This document shows positions 1-11,804 of a DNA stretch of 64,000 nt, piece after piece. The stretch spans positions 4,885 to 68,884 of the forward strand of contig DF237231.1 in assembly GCA_000708835.1 (NCBI GenBank), given 5' to 3'. Numbering within the stretch: the stretch's first letter is position 1; the number at the start of each line of letters is the position of its first letter. Position numbers and translations under genes: made by a program. The DNA is from Klebsormidium nitens (taxonomy: Eukaryota > Streptophyta > Klebsormidiophyceae > Klebsormidiales > Klebsormidiaceae). The notes under the pieces were generated by a model. The model was given only the letters and a program-made list of their open reading frames with translations, ran no database searches and had not been told where the DNA came from.

Positions 1-665
1 CCGCCGTTATTTGGGACGCGGCAACTGGGGAGCGCCTGCGCAAGCTGGAGGGCCACAAAAGCCGTAATAGTGCCGTCGCATGGAGCCCGGACGGGCGCGC
101 GGTGGCAACGGCGTCAGAGGATGCCACCGCCGCTATCTGGGACGCAGCGACTGGGGAGCGGCTGCGCAATCTGGAGGGTCACAGAAACTCTGTTTTAGCC
201 GCCGCATGGAGCCCAGACGGGCGCGCAGTGGTAACGGCGGGTAAACAAGATACCGCCGTCATTTGGGACGCGGCAACGGGGGAGCAGCTGCGCGAGCTGG
301 AGTGTCACTGGGGGTTCATCCTCGCCGTCGCTTGGAGTCCTAACGGGCGTTCAGTGGCCACGGCGTCAGGCTACACCGCCGCCATCTGTAATGCAGCGAC
401 GGGAGAGCTGGTGCGCCAGCTGGAGGGCCACAAGGACTATGTTAGAGCGGTCGCATGGAGTCCGGACGGGCGCGCGGTGGCAACGTCGTCAGACGATAAA
501 ACCGCCGCCATATGGGACGCGGCGACCGGGGAGCGGCTGCGCAAGCTGGAGGGTCACTCCAAACCCGTTCTAGCTGTCGCGTGGAGCCCGGACGGGCGCG
601 CATTGGCCACGGCGTCGGAAGACAAAATGGCCGCAATCTGGACCATTAAGTTGCAGCAAGACTGA
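1..665 (+). CDS. WD40-repeat protein, C-terminal part (5' end outside window)
   Basis: The frame is open from base 3 to the TGA at 663-665 and encodes about 220 residues, so the start lies upstream. It is made of five blade-like units of about 42 residues, each with a GH dipeptide, an AWSPDG(R) turn and an (A)AIWDAATGE strand, the classic WD40 propeller pattern. The GH codons fall at 51, 177, 303 (CH in this copy), 426 and 552, so the spacing is 126, 126, 123 and 126 bases. The third blade lost one residue and its WD became CN, so it is probably weakened. The family provides a protein-binding scaffold; nothing here shows the partner. Near-identical blades of this kind are often the C-terminal sensor part of NACHT or NB-ARC proteins, but the deciding N-terminus is not in the window. 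Confidence 0.85.
   Translation, partial: AVIWDAATGERLRKLEGHKSRNSAVAWSPDGRAVATASEDATAAIWDAATGERLRNLEGHRNSVLAAAWSPDGRAVVTAGKQDTAVIWDAATGEQLRELECHWGFILAVAWSPNGRSVATASGYTAAICNAATGELVRQLEGHKDYVRAVAWSPDGRAVATSSDDKTAAIWDAATGERLRKLEGHSKPVLAVAWSPDGRALATASEDKMAAIWTIKLQQD
3..630 (+). repeat. 126-bp tandem coding repeat (WD40 blades)
   Basis: Five consecutive units of 126 bp (one of 123 bp) are similar at the nucleotide level, including synonymous positions (for example the recurring ggagcccggacgggcgcgc). This points to recent unit duplication or gene conversion. Confidence 0.85.
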
Positions 666-2329
666 CTATCGAGTTGGCCCTACATTGTCTGATCCGTCCT
701 TGCGACTAGGGGACCAGGAGTGACAAGCAAACGATTGGTTGTTATTTCGGATTGCTCTAGTTTCCGCCGAAGCTGAGCGCGGAGGGCCCCACGCAAGTCC
801 TTCCCCGCGCCTTGGCCGCCGCGCTCTTTGTGCCGCACCTTTTCAAAGTAAAATCGTACACCTTGCAAGTTCTGGCTTGTTTAATAAGACACTTTACATT
901 CATCGGGAGCTTGAACAACAGGGTTGCAAACAGCTATGAAGCTGAAATGGAAGACCCTAGGAAGAGAGGAGGATCCAGGAAGGGGGCTCATCATCTCACG
1001 GTGTCCTATGACACGACCGTGCGACGGTCAAAGTTGAATCGCTCTTTTCTTTTCGGCCAGACGTCCAACGGCTCTTGTATTGTCTCCGCGCGTACGAGAA
1101 GGCCATCATCGCCATGCTGAGATACGAGCGCCCTCGAAGACCAAAACTCTTCTCCAAACCCGCGAATGAATCCTAAGTTCAAGCCTTGAGACGATGTAGT
1201 ACGTCTATCGACCCTTATCAAAAGTCAAGACTCTACGATGTATCCCGGCTAGCTTGGGCTGACCATATCAGCATATCAGATGAATACGACCAGCGTGAAG
1301 CAGCAGATGACTGCGAACCGTTGATAAGCCATCTAGTCTTCATCTGCATGGACGGGCCGCATTTATGTTCGACTTTCACATCCACATATGCAAAGTCCGC
1401 GGGGCTGCGCTTTTAAGAGATACCGCGCCGCCAGCCCGTTAGTACTGCTGATATGCGGGGACTCTCGGTACCGGCCAGGTGGCGCGTTGCGTCACACTTT
1501 CAGGCGCTTATACAGCCTAACTCATGAATTTCGTGAAGGCATCTAATACTTTATATAGACCTGCATGCTGCCGATCGATGGCCATGAACGTTGCCCACAC
1601 TTTGGCGGTCACGGATATGATTGCTTCGCGAATGCATTGAGTCCCAAATTTAAATGTGAATGACTGAGTCCCAAATTTAAATGTGAATGACAAGAGTAAT
1701 ACTTATTGAAAATACTGGAACCACATGTAGCGGGCCGGCCGCGGCCCCCGGTAACATGATATACAAATAGTGACTCGCACGTCACGGACATTTTCTGGTC
1801 CGACCCGATTGTACAAGTAATCTGCAATATTTCACAGATCCATGCTGCCGCGCAGCTTGTGTATATGAGCGCATGCCATGGGCTCAAGCCGCCAGGTGAC
1901 GATCATCAACTTGCAGTCAGTGCACCACGTGCTTTACCCGTTGGAATGGAGTCCTGACATGTTATTTTGATTAGAACTTCGTCAAGCGCATCAGAGAATC
2001 TCTTTAGCAGGGTCACTTTTTAACCTGGTACTGAGCTGCCTCAACGATCAAAAGCGTCATGCTTCGACGTACATGGCCAGAGTGCGGCCCGCGCACCTTA
2101 TTGTGCTCATAAGTCTGCATGCGTAATAATTCCAATCTTTTGTGAGAGCGGTCCATGTCCATGTCCAATGTCGTTTGTTCTGTGTCTGCTTCACTGACGG
2201 CTTTTCACTTGCTGTCTTGTTTTGCCTCGCACCACGAGCCAGCTCTAAGTCGCCTGATCGAACAGCCGTTCGCAAGAAGCCAAAGCCCTTCTCGCTGAAT
2301 CTCAGTAGATCGTAGAAGCCCCCTTCTTC
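666..2329. other. Intergenic gap between WD40 gene and RDR 3' end
   Basis: No convincing exon is visible on either strand. It should contain the 3' ends of the WD40 gene (plus strand) and of RDR (minus strand), which converge here. A GC-rich patch at about 770-840 has short open frames on both strands but no splice or domain evidence. The only clear structure is the 27-bp duplication at 1638-1691. Confidence 0.6.
1638..1691. repeat. Perfect 27-bp tandem duplication
   Basis: Two identical adjacent 27-bp copies (1638-1664 and 1665-1691), each containing the AT-rich palindrome aaatttaaat-like core between tgagtcc and gtgaatgac. Identity of both copies implies a recent event. Function unknown. 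Confidence 0.95.
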
Positions 2330-5300
2330 TCAGCCCTCGCCCCGCTGCCCCTTGATCGCCCCCAAAACATCTGCCGCTACCCACGCAAAACTGTACATCT
2401 TCCCGTCCCGCCACCAATGAGGCCCCGACTTCGCACCGTCCGACCTGTAGCAGGCGTAATAGCAGGCGCTGGCAAGCGCCCGGAATTGCGGACAGGGCCT
2501 CAGGACGCAATCGGATTGCGCGCCGGACGTCCGCTCTTCCCGGTTGCACAGCTTGCAACCGGGCGGGTCCGAGTCTGCGGAGCGCTCTTTGAAGGCGCCC
2601 GAGAGGTGGTGCGCCGGGAGCTGGTGGGCGGCCTCGAGCCGCCAGCGGAAGTCCTTTTTGAGGTCGGTGTAGTGGAACCGCACCCTGCACAACGGTGTCT
2701 ATGTCTTACTTTTTGCGGAAAAGGTGTTCAACTTTGATGTGGAGGCGCAACACAAAAAGTTGGGAATGGGTCCGCGAAAGGAAGCAAGGGAAAGCAACCC
2801 CCCGAGGGACTGAGGGACTGAGGGACCAGTTCGGGGGTAGAAGGTGCCATAATGTACAGGCTCTGAATAATTAAGAAACCGTTATTAGGTGGAAAGGCAA
2901 CGAGGTGGAACAAGCTGTCTTTAAGGCTGGCCCCTTAGTTCCGAACATTCCCGGCGCAGCATCAGGATCAGCCTGATCGATCGTGTCGTTCTGGCAGCCA
3001 ATGCCAGCGACTGCCGTCGAGCTTACAGCGGATCGCACTCGGTCGAGCTCTGCTCCGGCCTTACTATCAATACCTCCTGGTCGGCGTTTTTAAGATCTTC
3101 AACACATGGCGAACAACAGATCAACAGGAGCCGCAGTTTTGCGAGACGCTCCCCTCACCTGTCCCGGACTTCGGACAGCTTCCGCCGCTTCTGGAAGTCC
3201 GCGAGGTGCATCACGTTTCCGGTCACCACTTCCGCTTCCGCCCGGATTCCGTTCCGCTGCATCAGCTTCGCCAGCTCCCACTCGTACGCGGCCTTCAATC
3301 TCCGGGCCTGCCACAGCCGCGCCTCGTAGCCGTCCGCAAGAAGGGAGCGGTCGAAAGCGTCCGCGTCGAAGGCAGGCTGGGGAGGTCCGGGCTCGAGCGG
3401 TTCAACGGCAATGTCGGAATCATCGTCGTCTCGCGCCTCGGCGAGCCGGGCGACTTTGTTGTAAAGACGGCCCAGCAGCTTTGTAGACTCGTAGGTTTCC
3501 TGGGAGGGTCATTTTAACATTTTGAGGGGGTGCGCGGACGAAAGAACCAACCAGCTCGAAGAGCGGCGACCGAAAGAATTGGAGTTGAGGCGAGGAAGCG
3601 CCGGCACTCGGCCCTCCTTGGACCGTCCCAGCTTCGCGCCGGAGAAGGCGGAGGAGCAGACTAGGCCGCTGACGTCATTGACCGTCAGCATGAGGTGGGT
3701 CTTTTTGAAAGCTGGATAAGTCGACTTTCCTTCTCAAATCGCGCTGTTTTCGAGAGGAATGCATCAGCTCTGCGCTGGAAAATGAACAGAGTGCTGTGCA
3801 GCTCTGAAGACCACGTCGGACGGAAATGTCACGATGGGAGCAGGCACTTCGAGAAAGTGATTGCTTTGCCCGTTTGAATTTTTCTGATGGACATCAACGA
3901 CAACGCATCGTCACGATCCCAAAGGACCACAATCACAAGTCGCAAACGGGGACCAATCCGAAAGCTGATCTGAAATGTGATTCAAAGGTAGACCAGTAGA
4001 CACTTCTAGCATGCTGGCAACTGCCTTCGAGTTCTCCTCGTCGTCAGATTTCCAATGCGGAAACCATTGGCCTTGCAATGATCTAGCAGATTGTCAAACC
4101 ATTAAGGATCGCACAAAGCTCCTTACCTCGCCGTTCTTCTTCTCCATGTAGCTCGGGTACTTGGCCGGCTTTAGTTCCGGCGGCATGATGGCCGGAATTC
4201 CGGTCTTCGGAAAGTCGACGGCGACTGCCGCCAGCTCCGCAAGGCGCAGGCAGCCCTCGTCCCACGCGCCCGCCGGCGACAAATCCGCATGCACCACGTG
4301 GGCGTTGCTGATTTGTCCAATGGGGTCGGTGCGGATGCTGCTCAAGAAGTTCTCGACGGCGTCCTGCGAGAATGCGCAGAGCGGATCGTTGATTCAATCC
4401 TCTACGTCTCAAAAGCTGCGAAGTGTAAGTCACAGTGTTTTCACGGTTCTTGTCGAAAACTGGGTCCACTCTGACCCTATCCGATTGGATCGGTCGGGAT
4501 GCTGCTGAGGACTTTCTCGACGGCGTCCTGCGGCGAGAGTATGCGCTGAACGGTTCGTTTCGCCCATTGTTTGATTATTTCTCTGGGTACTCAGAACCAA
4601 AGCCCAAGCCGCAACGGTTTTGGAAGTCTGGAACAAAGCATTGGGTCGACTGCCGAACTTGTGAACCATCTTTTGGAATACTCAGATTCCACAGCGGGCA
4701 GGCGAAGTCAGACCGCTTACGGGAGAAGAGAGCTTAGCTTGCCTGCACCGGTTGTGTTTGGTCTGAGTAAAATGGCTCGCGAACGCCCTGTACTGATACG
4801 TGCGCTTAAGGATCCCGAACCAGCAAACGGAAGCTCGAATTTTAGGGCCCACCAAACACCGGCGGCCGATGGCCTTTGCACCCCCGTAGGAAGAAAAGTT
4901 TTGTGATGCCTCGATCGCAGACACGCAACTTCAGCTTAAGGGTAGAAAGGGGCGGCAAGCTGGCACAAGGGCAGTGTAAGAGGCGGCGGGAAATTGAGTC
5001 AACAGAATGGGTAGTGTAGAGAGCAAGGTTAAAATATTGCGGATTAGCTTATTTGGCACCATTGCGGAAAAGCCCTGTCAGGTGGGCATCACTCAAACGC
5101 TCCAAAACGTCCCATTGGTTTAGAAACCCACCTTGACGGTCACCAGCTTCTTGGAGTCTTTCCCCTGCGCCGCCGTGTAATCCATCGGGACCGCACTTCT
5201 CCCCCCCGGGGGCACCAACCGGGCGTCATAGCTCACGAAGTAAATGTCTCCGTCTAAGTCACTTCCCGAGGCCTTGTCAGGCTCCGGTCGCAGGCCCAGC

Positions 5301-8300
5301 TGGCTAAAAACGACCACGTTTACAAGGCCCCGGTCGCGCAGTTCGGGGACGTCGGTCGCCGAGAGGACTCGGACGTCCCCCGGGTGGAGGCACGGGTTTT
5401 TGGCGACGATGGTGAGACCGGTGACTAGGGTCGGGGAGGACTCTTCTGGACGCTGGAGCTGGAGGAAGATCTCGCCTTCCTGCGAGTGACCGTGGCGTTG
5501 TGAGTTGCTGAAGGCAGAAGCTCTACAAACGGGCTCGCTTTGCGGGTATTAGCGCGTCAGTGGTGAGCAAAGAGGAGAGGAAGATTCTGAGAAAGGGCAT
5601 CAAGGAGGCTGCCTCAAAGGCCGCTCATGAGAGTCGCGAAAGAGTTGGACTCGTGAGGGTGACGTCAAGCCGCCGGACCAACGTTCTATGAATGTGTCGT
5701 ATTCCAATCCTTCGAAGAAGGTGATTATAGGCCCCGATCGCTCACGAAGCAGGGAAAAGGAGCCCTGCGAAAGAACCGCAGATATCCCTGCCGAATCTGT
5801 AGGCTGCACAATCAGGAACAGAGATAGTAACCCAAAAATCCGGCCGACTCGCCTGTAGTGTGGCCGTCTCGTCCATGACGCCGTAGCACCAGCCGCCCTT
5901 TTCCACGAAGATGCGCGCCTTGGAGCGCAGTTCCTTCAGTTGAGAACTAGCAATACACTGCAACATGCCGCGCAGGTACGGCTCCGACTTGGGTCGAAAC
6001 CCAGCCCTGGAGAAGAAGGACACGAGTTTGGGCGGTGAGTTCTGGTCGGTTACGGGCTGGTTAGAAGCTGGTTCTGTGTACATGACCAGATTCGGGTGGT
6101 GACCAGAAAGTTTACAAAGATAAAGCCCGGCTGTTTGTACGATAACCAGACTCAAGATTGATTGTTCAGCCTGGCTAGCAGCGAACACGGGAAGCTGGTT
6201 CTTAACGGGCTGATCGGATTGCTGAATCGGAAGCAGAGCCTGATGGCAAAAGCCAGATTGCAAGGAGAATCAGAAGAGTCTCAGACAAGAAAAGGAACAA
6301 GTCTGTGAGCCCGAGAAATGAGAGAGTCGCTGAATCAAGATTGGTAGCTTGACGTTGATCAAAATGCGGCATTTTCTTCTGAGCCTCATCGCGTACCTGC
6401 CTCAATGTACAGCAGCAACTGATAACACACTGGCGGGGTGCGGTCTGCCTGCACTTAAGATAGTCAACGCGGAGTACTCATCTGCATGTGCTTCTGCAGA
6501 TGAACGAAACAGCGAGCGCACATGCAAGTGTCATTCATAAAGCAACTCTCTCATCTGCACCACGTCCCAATCTCCAGCCATTCCCCCCGCCTGCCCACCT
6601 GAGCATCTGGAGCGCCTGGTGCCCGTCCCCCGAGCACGACTTCTCCAGCACCTCGATCGCCTTCCGGTGGTCGGTGAGCATCCCCCGGACCCTCCGCAGC
6701 TGTGCGTCCTGCGGTTAAGGTTGGCTCCCTTTCAATACGCCTTGCGCTATAGAACTCCAGCAACTGAGAACCCTAAGAAAAACGGTCGGACTCCGTGTAT
6801 GCATACACAAGGAATGTGTCGTATCTTTGAAAAGCCCTTTCAAAGATAATACTTCTGCACGTTTGTATGTAAGATGGAGGAAAAACAGGCCCTATACGGA
6901 TGCATATGCGAACTCCAGAGGATCACACGGAACACGCTTAACAACATGAAGGGAGTGGGAGCTACGCTATTCAGTGGGTCAAAAAAAGGGTTTAGGACCC
7001 AACCCTACCTGCAGCTCCTCGAACACCCTGTCGTGTATCCCGAGCGCCACCAGCAGGGTTATGATCTGTCGGTTAAGGTAACTCGGGGAGAAGCTGCTCC
7101 AGCCCACGATCTCCAGGTCTTGGTGCATGGAGTCGAACTTGCGCATGGAGTCGCGCAGGATTAGGGTCGCGGTGCAAGTGGGGTCTGAAACGACCATTCC
7201 TTTGCAGCCGGCGTAACGGATTTGATAGGCGGACGGAACGGCGGAAAGGCCGAGGATGCGCGCGACGTCGGCCGCCGCGGCGGGGGAAATCTTGCCGACG
7301 CCGTCTGCGGGAGACCGGTGTATGAGGTGATTACGGTTGATAGTTATCACCAGCAGTTTGGACGTTGTTCAGTTCCGAGTCAGGATCAAAGAACACAGAA
7401 TCGCGTTTAGCAAGCGACGAAAAGAGTTCTGGGGACGCGAAGTACAAACGCGAAAAGATGTGGAACCCGCCGGTAAGAAAATCAAGGTTGAGGGAAATCT
7501 TTCCTGATAGACTCACAGCAAAACCCTACCTTGTTGCCGCGTTTTGTGTCTGAACCTTGCTCCTTGCATACGTTATCGAGCTATCATGCGACGAAACGGC
7601 CTCGCAAGCTTTGGTTTCGTAACCTAGACAAGCATCTCAGCAGGCAGAACCGTCGGACGTCCGCACCGGAGAAGATGTGTCTGTTTCGTCGGACGTCCGG
7701 CAGCGAGCAGGCGCGATCCGGCGGTACTTTCAGCGTGCTCGTGGACGTTGAGAAGCAGAGCGCCATGCGGGCTGCCAGCTTCGACCTGTGAAGGTGCACA
7801 CATCTTGAGGTCGGGCTTGAGTAGCCTGCGCAACGACTTAGGAGAAGCTGGAGATCTCGACAGGAAATGATCACCGGTCTGTTTTGATGGAGCTGACTTC
7901 TTGCCGTCTGCACTGACGGAACGGGGCTACTCCATACCAATCGTAGAAAAAGCTATCGTGACGAAGTTAGCAAGCGATACTTTTCAACCTGGACATTACG
8001 CGACTTTGCACAGAAAAGTTGAAGTAACTCTGCGGCTTCAATGGTCTCTCACTTAATTTCCAAAATCAAGAAAGAGACATTCTTACACAGTATCCTACCG
8101 CGACCTCAAGGAAATTGGTCATCTCCGGCCTAAACTCAATCTGTCCCCCTTTTAGAACTACTTGCTCCCCAAGAAATGTCTTTCCTCTCACCGGTTCGTG
8201 AAGTTCGTGAAATTGCCCATGTCCACCCAGATCGCCTCCACGCTGACGTCGCTGCTGGGCGCGAAGAACCACGCGGAGCGCTCGCGCATCTGGTTGGTCG

Positions 8301-11300
8301 ACGCGCCGCAGAACTCGTAGCGCCGCCCCGCCAGCACGAACCCGTTTTTGCACACGGCCGCCACGCGCTCGAAGATGCGGGTGTCCGTCGGTTTGACGCG
8401 GACGTCTTTGCTCAGAAACTGGGGGACCGGGGCTCGGAGGGCGGCTGCGAGAAATAGCGCGAACAATCCTCTTTAGTGGGCATTTTATTATCTGGCAATT
8501 GTTGAATCAGAGTTTCATGCTTATGATAAGTGTCCGTCGGTTTTGACGCGGACGTTTGTGCTCAGAAGCTGGGGGGCCGGGGCTCGGAGGGCCGCTGCGG
8601 GAAGAGGAAGGATTCAGTGGGCGATCCCATTCTCCAAGGGATACTTGGTGGAACAATGATTTATAAAAGATCCGGACGTCTGTGGTTTGACACGGACGTG
8701 CTTGCTCAGAAATTGGAAGACCAGGCCCCGGAGGACCGCTGCGGAAAGAAAAGGGAATCAGTGGGCGATCCATTTCTACGAAATCCCGTTTCCCCAGGGG
8801 ATACGTGTGAAAGATTATACGGCAAAGACGATCCGTTCGTTTGTCGGATTGGCGCGAATGTCTTTGCTCAGGAACTGGGAAACCAGCGCCCGGAGGGCGG
8901 CTGAGAGAATAAAGGAGACAATTTGCCGAGGTCAGCATTGCAATAAGTGGCGAGGGTTTGGTCAAAGTCTTATGTTACACTAACCGATAGTGGTTTCGGT
9001 GTCCGCGATTTCGCACGTACGGACGTCTGTCTCAGAAACTGGGGCACTGGGGCCCGGAGGGCGGCTGCAGAGACGGAGCGAAATCTGGGGAGCAATCCAT
9101 GTTTCAAGTACGGAATGGTCCTTAGAGCAACATTGCTCGGCTGCTTTCAGCCGGTGAGAAACTCGGGTACGGAATTGTGCTCGTAAGAATGACCTAGAGG
9201 CTCACTTGTTGCTCCCTTAGTGCGGATTCGAAGCGAAGATTGGGAGTCTTGAATAGGCGGTCGGAAGAGGCGATTGTAGACGAAACGATAGGGACTGGAT
9301 GTGTCAAATTCCACACGGGCCCGTCAAAGCTTCGACAGCAAAGATAGGCCGGATTGCCAATCTAAACGAAACAACGACAAGAGATGTGTATGTTTCGCCT
9401 CACCGTTGCCCAGATGCCCCAGATCCTCTTCAGTAAAGAACACGCGCAGGAAGCGGTCCGTCAGCTCCGGCCGCCGCCTCAGGATCCTGTTTCCTAGCTC
9501 CATGTACGGCCCTGCCACGTGGACCCGCAGCGGGGTAATCGCCACTTGACGCACCGGCAATAGCTGGCTGGCCGGGGGGAGGGGTTCTGAACTTAAGCGG
9601 GGTTTTGATTGGAGGGTTCCACGAGGGTTTGGCTGGAGGGTTTCGGGCGGGGTTTGCTGGAGGGGTCTCGGCGAAGGGGCTCGAAGGTTTTCTAACAGAG
9701 CGGCAAAGGCGGTGTCTTCGTCGTCGAGTTCGCTACTCGACTCGGAAGCCAGTTCCTCGGTCGAGGTTTCGTCGGACGACGGCGGCCGGTGTTCGAGCAG
9801 ATGCCACTGCGCTAGTTGCTCTCCCAAACCCTCCGTTTGGAGGTTAACCATATTTTCGGGTGGCGCACTTAGAGCGTTTATTTTTGGAGACTTTAGGACG
9901 GTCCGGGGAGTAGAGCCGCTTTCGGACAGTCCGTCCGAGCTCGAGCTTTCGGACGCCGCGTCGCTCGCGCTTTCCGCCAGCTCCGCATCAATGAGCGTTC
10001 GCAGCTCCGCAGGGGGGTTCGCTAGGGGGGTGTTCGAGCCCCCCGTAAAGCGCATCTTTTCGAGGGCCCGTTCAGCCGCGTCCGGCGCCGTCCGTTTCAG
10101 CAGTCCGAAAAAGGCCTCGTCTAAAGTCGATTCGCTCACAATGCCGTCGAGCACCAGAGCATTCACCATAAAGGCGAGCGGGAATTCAAGGCTTCGGGGG
10201 TAAAAACGCCCAGCGGGACGGCCCCCCCGAACTTGGGCACTTTGGGGGGAGAGCCGTGCGAGACGCTGATGTCAGTGGGGGCCGCGGCGGGCCGGTGCTG
10301 GAGACGCTCCACGATGCTTTTGCAGGTTTTGTAGTGGGAGGGGGGGGCTGAGACCAGGTAGGCGAGGCTGCGGCCCATGGTCTGGTTGGGGGAGGGGTCG
10401 GTGGTGCGGATGTAGGGGTCCTCGTCCTCGTCGTACCTGAGAGGATAGTAAACTAGTCCACTTCTCAAGTATTAAAGAAGCAAGCTGGAAGTGACTCAAA
10501 ACCGGTGGTATTGAAGAAGTGGAGTCACGATCGAGCAAGCAAGAGGGTCTGTCTGGAGCGGTTCCTCTGTCTTGGCAATTCTCACGAAAGCATCTCCACA
10601 ACTTTCTCTACGCAGATCCATGTTCCAGAAGAAACACAACACTCAAGATAATGGCAGTTGAGATGAGCCAGCCTGGTGATCTTTACGTGGTCAATGGGTG
10701 ATCTATAGCAGGCCAGGCTTGCCGCTAGTCTTGTCACCAGAGAGATGCCTCACAAATGTAAAATACTACATAATCTCTCTTGGATGTCCAAGCCGAATCA
10801 CGGACAAATTTTTTAAAAGCGTACAAGCCTTCTCTTCCCTTCCAACAAGCACTCTTATAAGTAGACCAGCATAGCGCTTTGATCATAAGCAGGACATCAT
10901 CTGCAGTCAAAGACTCGACCATAAGAGCTTAATAACCAGAGAGGAAGGGTATTCGCGAACAGGGCAGAAGAGCTTGGACTGCAACATTTGGCAGCAGACG
11001 TCAGACACCAAAGGGCGTGAGACATGAGACCCTCAAGGTCAACAACGTATGTTGCTGCAGACAGCGGTTGAAACCCTCTGCAAAATCCTCTGCAAACCCT
11101 CACCATAGAAAGCGTGACTGCAGCTTGGGATCTTCATATGTCTCCCGCGCCGGGAGGCGGTAGGACACCCGGGGGGGTTTCCACAGCTGGATCAGCAGCG
11201 GGACGCTCACCCGCCCCGCATTCAGAACATTCTTTAGCTCCCGCACTCTCCTGACGTCCCTCATGTGACTAGTCAGCACGACGTCGATCAGACCCTTTGC

Positions 11301-11804
11301 TCCCGGGGTGGAGTTTAGCTTGGAGTTGCTGGTCTGAAAGTACCAGCGAACCAGCCCCCGGGCAAAGTCAAACTCGACGTCGAGCCCCCGGTCGGAGGCG
11401 TTCCACAGAACACTCATCTCGTGGGGGGTGACGAGTGTCCCCATGTGAAGCGAGCACCGGCTGAGCTTCAGCGGGGGGCGCTTCTGCCCAGCAACGCTCG
11501 CCCCCCGCCGCGTGTTCCCCAGCCGCAATTGCAAGGTCCGGCCCCCCAGAACGAGCGCCTCGTCCCCTGACAGCCCACATGCCTCCTTTGCCCACTCCTC
11601 AGAAGCGAAATCAACGAACGCCACCAGCTCTCGTGAGGGGGGTTGGCCACGGAAGGCTTCCCCGGTGTGCTCTTTGATTGCGAACCTCAGGATCCAGTAA
11701 CCCGCTCCCGCATCTAGCAGGTTGACGAGCGCTTTGGCGGTGCATTTGTCAGGCAGGTTGGTGATCGTGACCTGGGTGCTGTGCTTCTCAGGGTCAGCGT
11801 CCAT
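2330..11804 (-). CDS. RDR: RNA-dependent RNA polymerase, RDR-alpha type (RDR1/2/6 class)
   Basis: Copies single-stranded RNA into dsRNA for small-RNA silencing. Exons read on the minus strand: 11804-11104, 10436-about 10200, 10191-9404, 8444-8192, 7785-7667, 7304-7009, 6708-6599, 6006-5853, 5479-5132, 4363-4127, 3499-3159, 2684-2330 (TGA). Splice phases agree at every junction except exon 2/3. Exon 1 carries the RRM-like N-terminal region; exon 3 has VHVAGPYMELGNRILRR; exon 4 has MRERSAWFFAPSSDVS; exons 5/6 form the FSDGVGKISP block; exon 8 has ELRSKARIFVEKGG; exon 9 has AKNPCLHPGDVRV and the catalytic ASGSDLDGDIYFV (DLDGD codons at 5246-5260); exon 10 has NAHVVHADL and VDFPKTG; exon 12 ends with FAWVAADVLGAIK. 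DLDGD rather than DFDGD marks the alpha class. Length is about 1,300 residues, longer than the usual 1,100-1,200; an acidic Ser-rich insert in exon 3 and a Cys-rich insert in exon 12 account for some of this. The first in-frame ATG is at 11804. One intron has a GC donor, and two exons have repeated edges. Confidence 0.93.
4317..4563 (-). repeat. Duplicated 5' edge of RDR exon 10 inside the upstream intron
   Basis: The real acceptor and exon start (about 4317-4399, exon base one at 4363) are echoed at about 4481-4563, 163 bases upstream in transcript sense. The core tctcgacggcgtcctgcg is identical in both. The echo keeps a CAG acceptor and reads like the exon (AVEKVLSSIPTDPIG) but meets a TAG stop immediately after, so it looks like a non-functional copy. 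Confidence 0.85.
5480..5852 (-). other. RDR intron with GC-AG splice sites
   Basis: Exon 8 ends at 5853 and the intron begins CAG|GCGAGT, which is the normal donor consensus except for C at position 2. The acceptor CGCAG precedes exon 9 at 5479. Joining gives DETATLQ then EGEIFLQLQ, exactly where RDRs have DETGTLEYGQVFVQ-like sequence, and phases are 0/0. No GT donor nearby keeps the family motif intact. Confidence 0.8.
8389..9076 (-). repeat. Five-copy tandem array of the 5' edge of RDR exon 4
   Basis: The real exon start (acceptor at 8445-8447) lies in copy 1, about 8389-8460. Four further copies follow at about 8532-8606, 8671-8750, 8832-8910 and 9001-9076, with 139-169 base spacing. Every copy keeps a pyrimidine-rich AG acceptor and, in the same phase, a peptide like ALRAPVPQFLSKDVRVKP; for example the copy near 8900 reads ALRALVSQFLSKDIRANP. 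None has an evident donor giving a full exon. Confidence 0.9.

Noticed and set aside
2806-2827. gagggact repeated about three times
   Set aside because: Very short simple repeat downstream of RDR exon 11; chance or slippage, nothing further to support.
8389-9076. Possible CRISPR-like array of regularly spaced repeats
   Set aside because: Repeats are long, diverged and coding-derived, spacers vary in length, and the context is a eukaryotic intron.
8530-9186. Overlapping plus-strand frames in the RDR intron
   Set aside because: They arise from the antisense of the exon 4 echo array; the minus-strand reading matches the exon.
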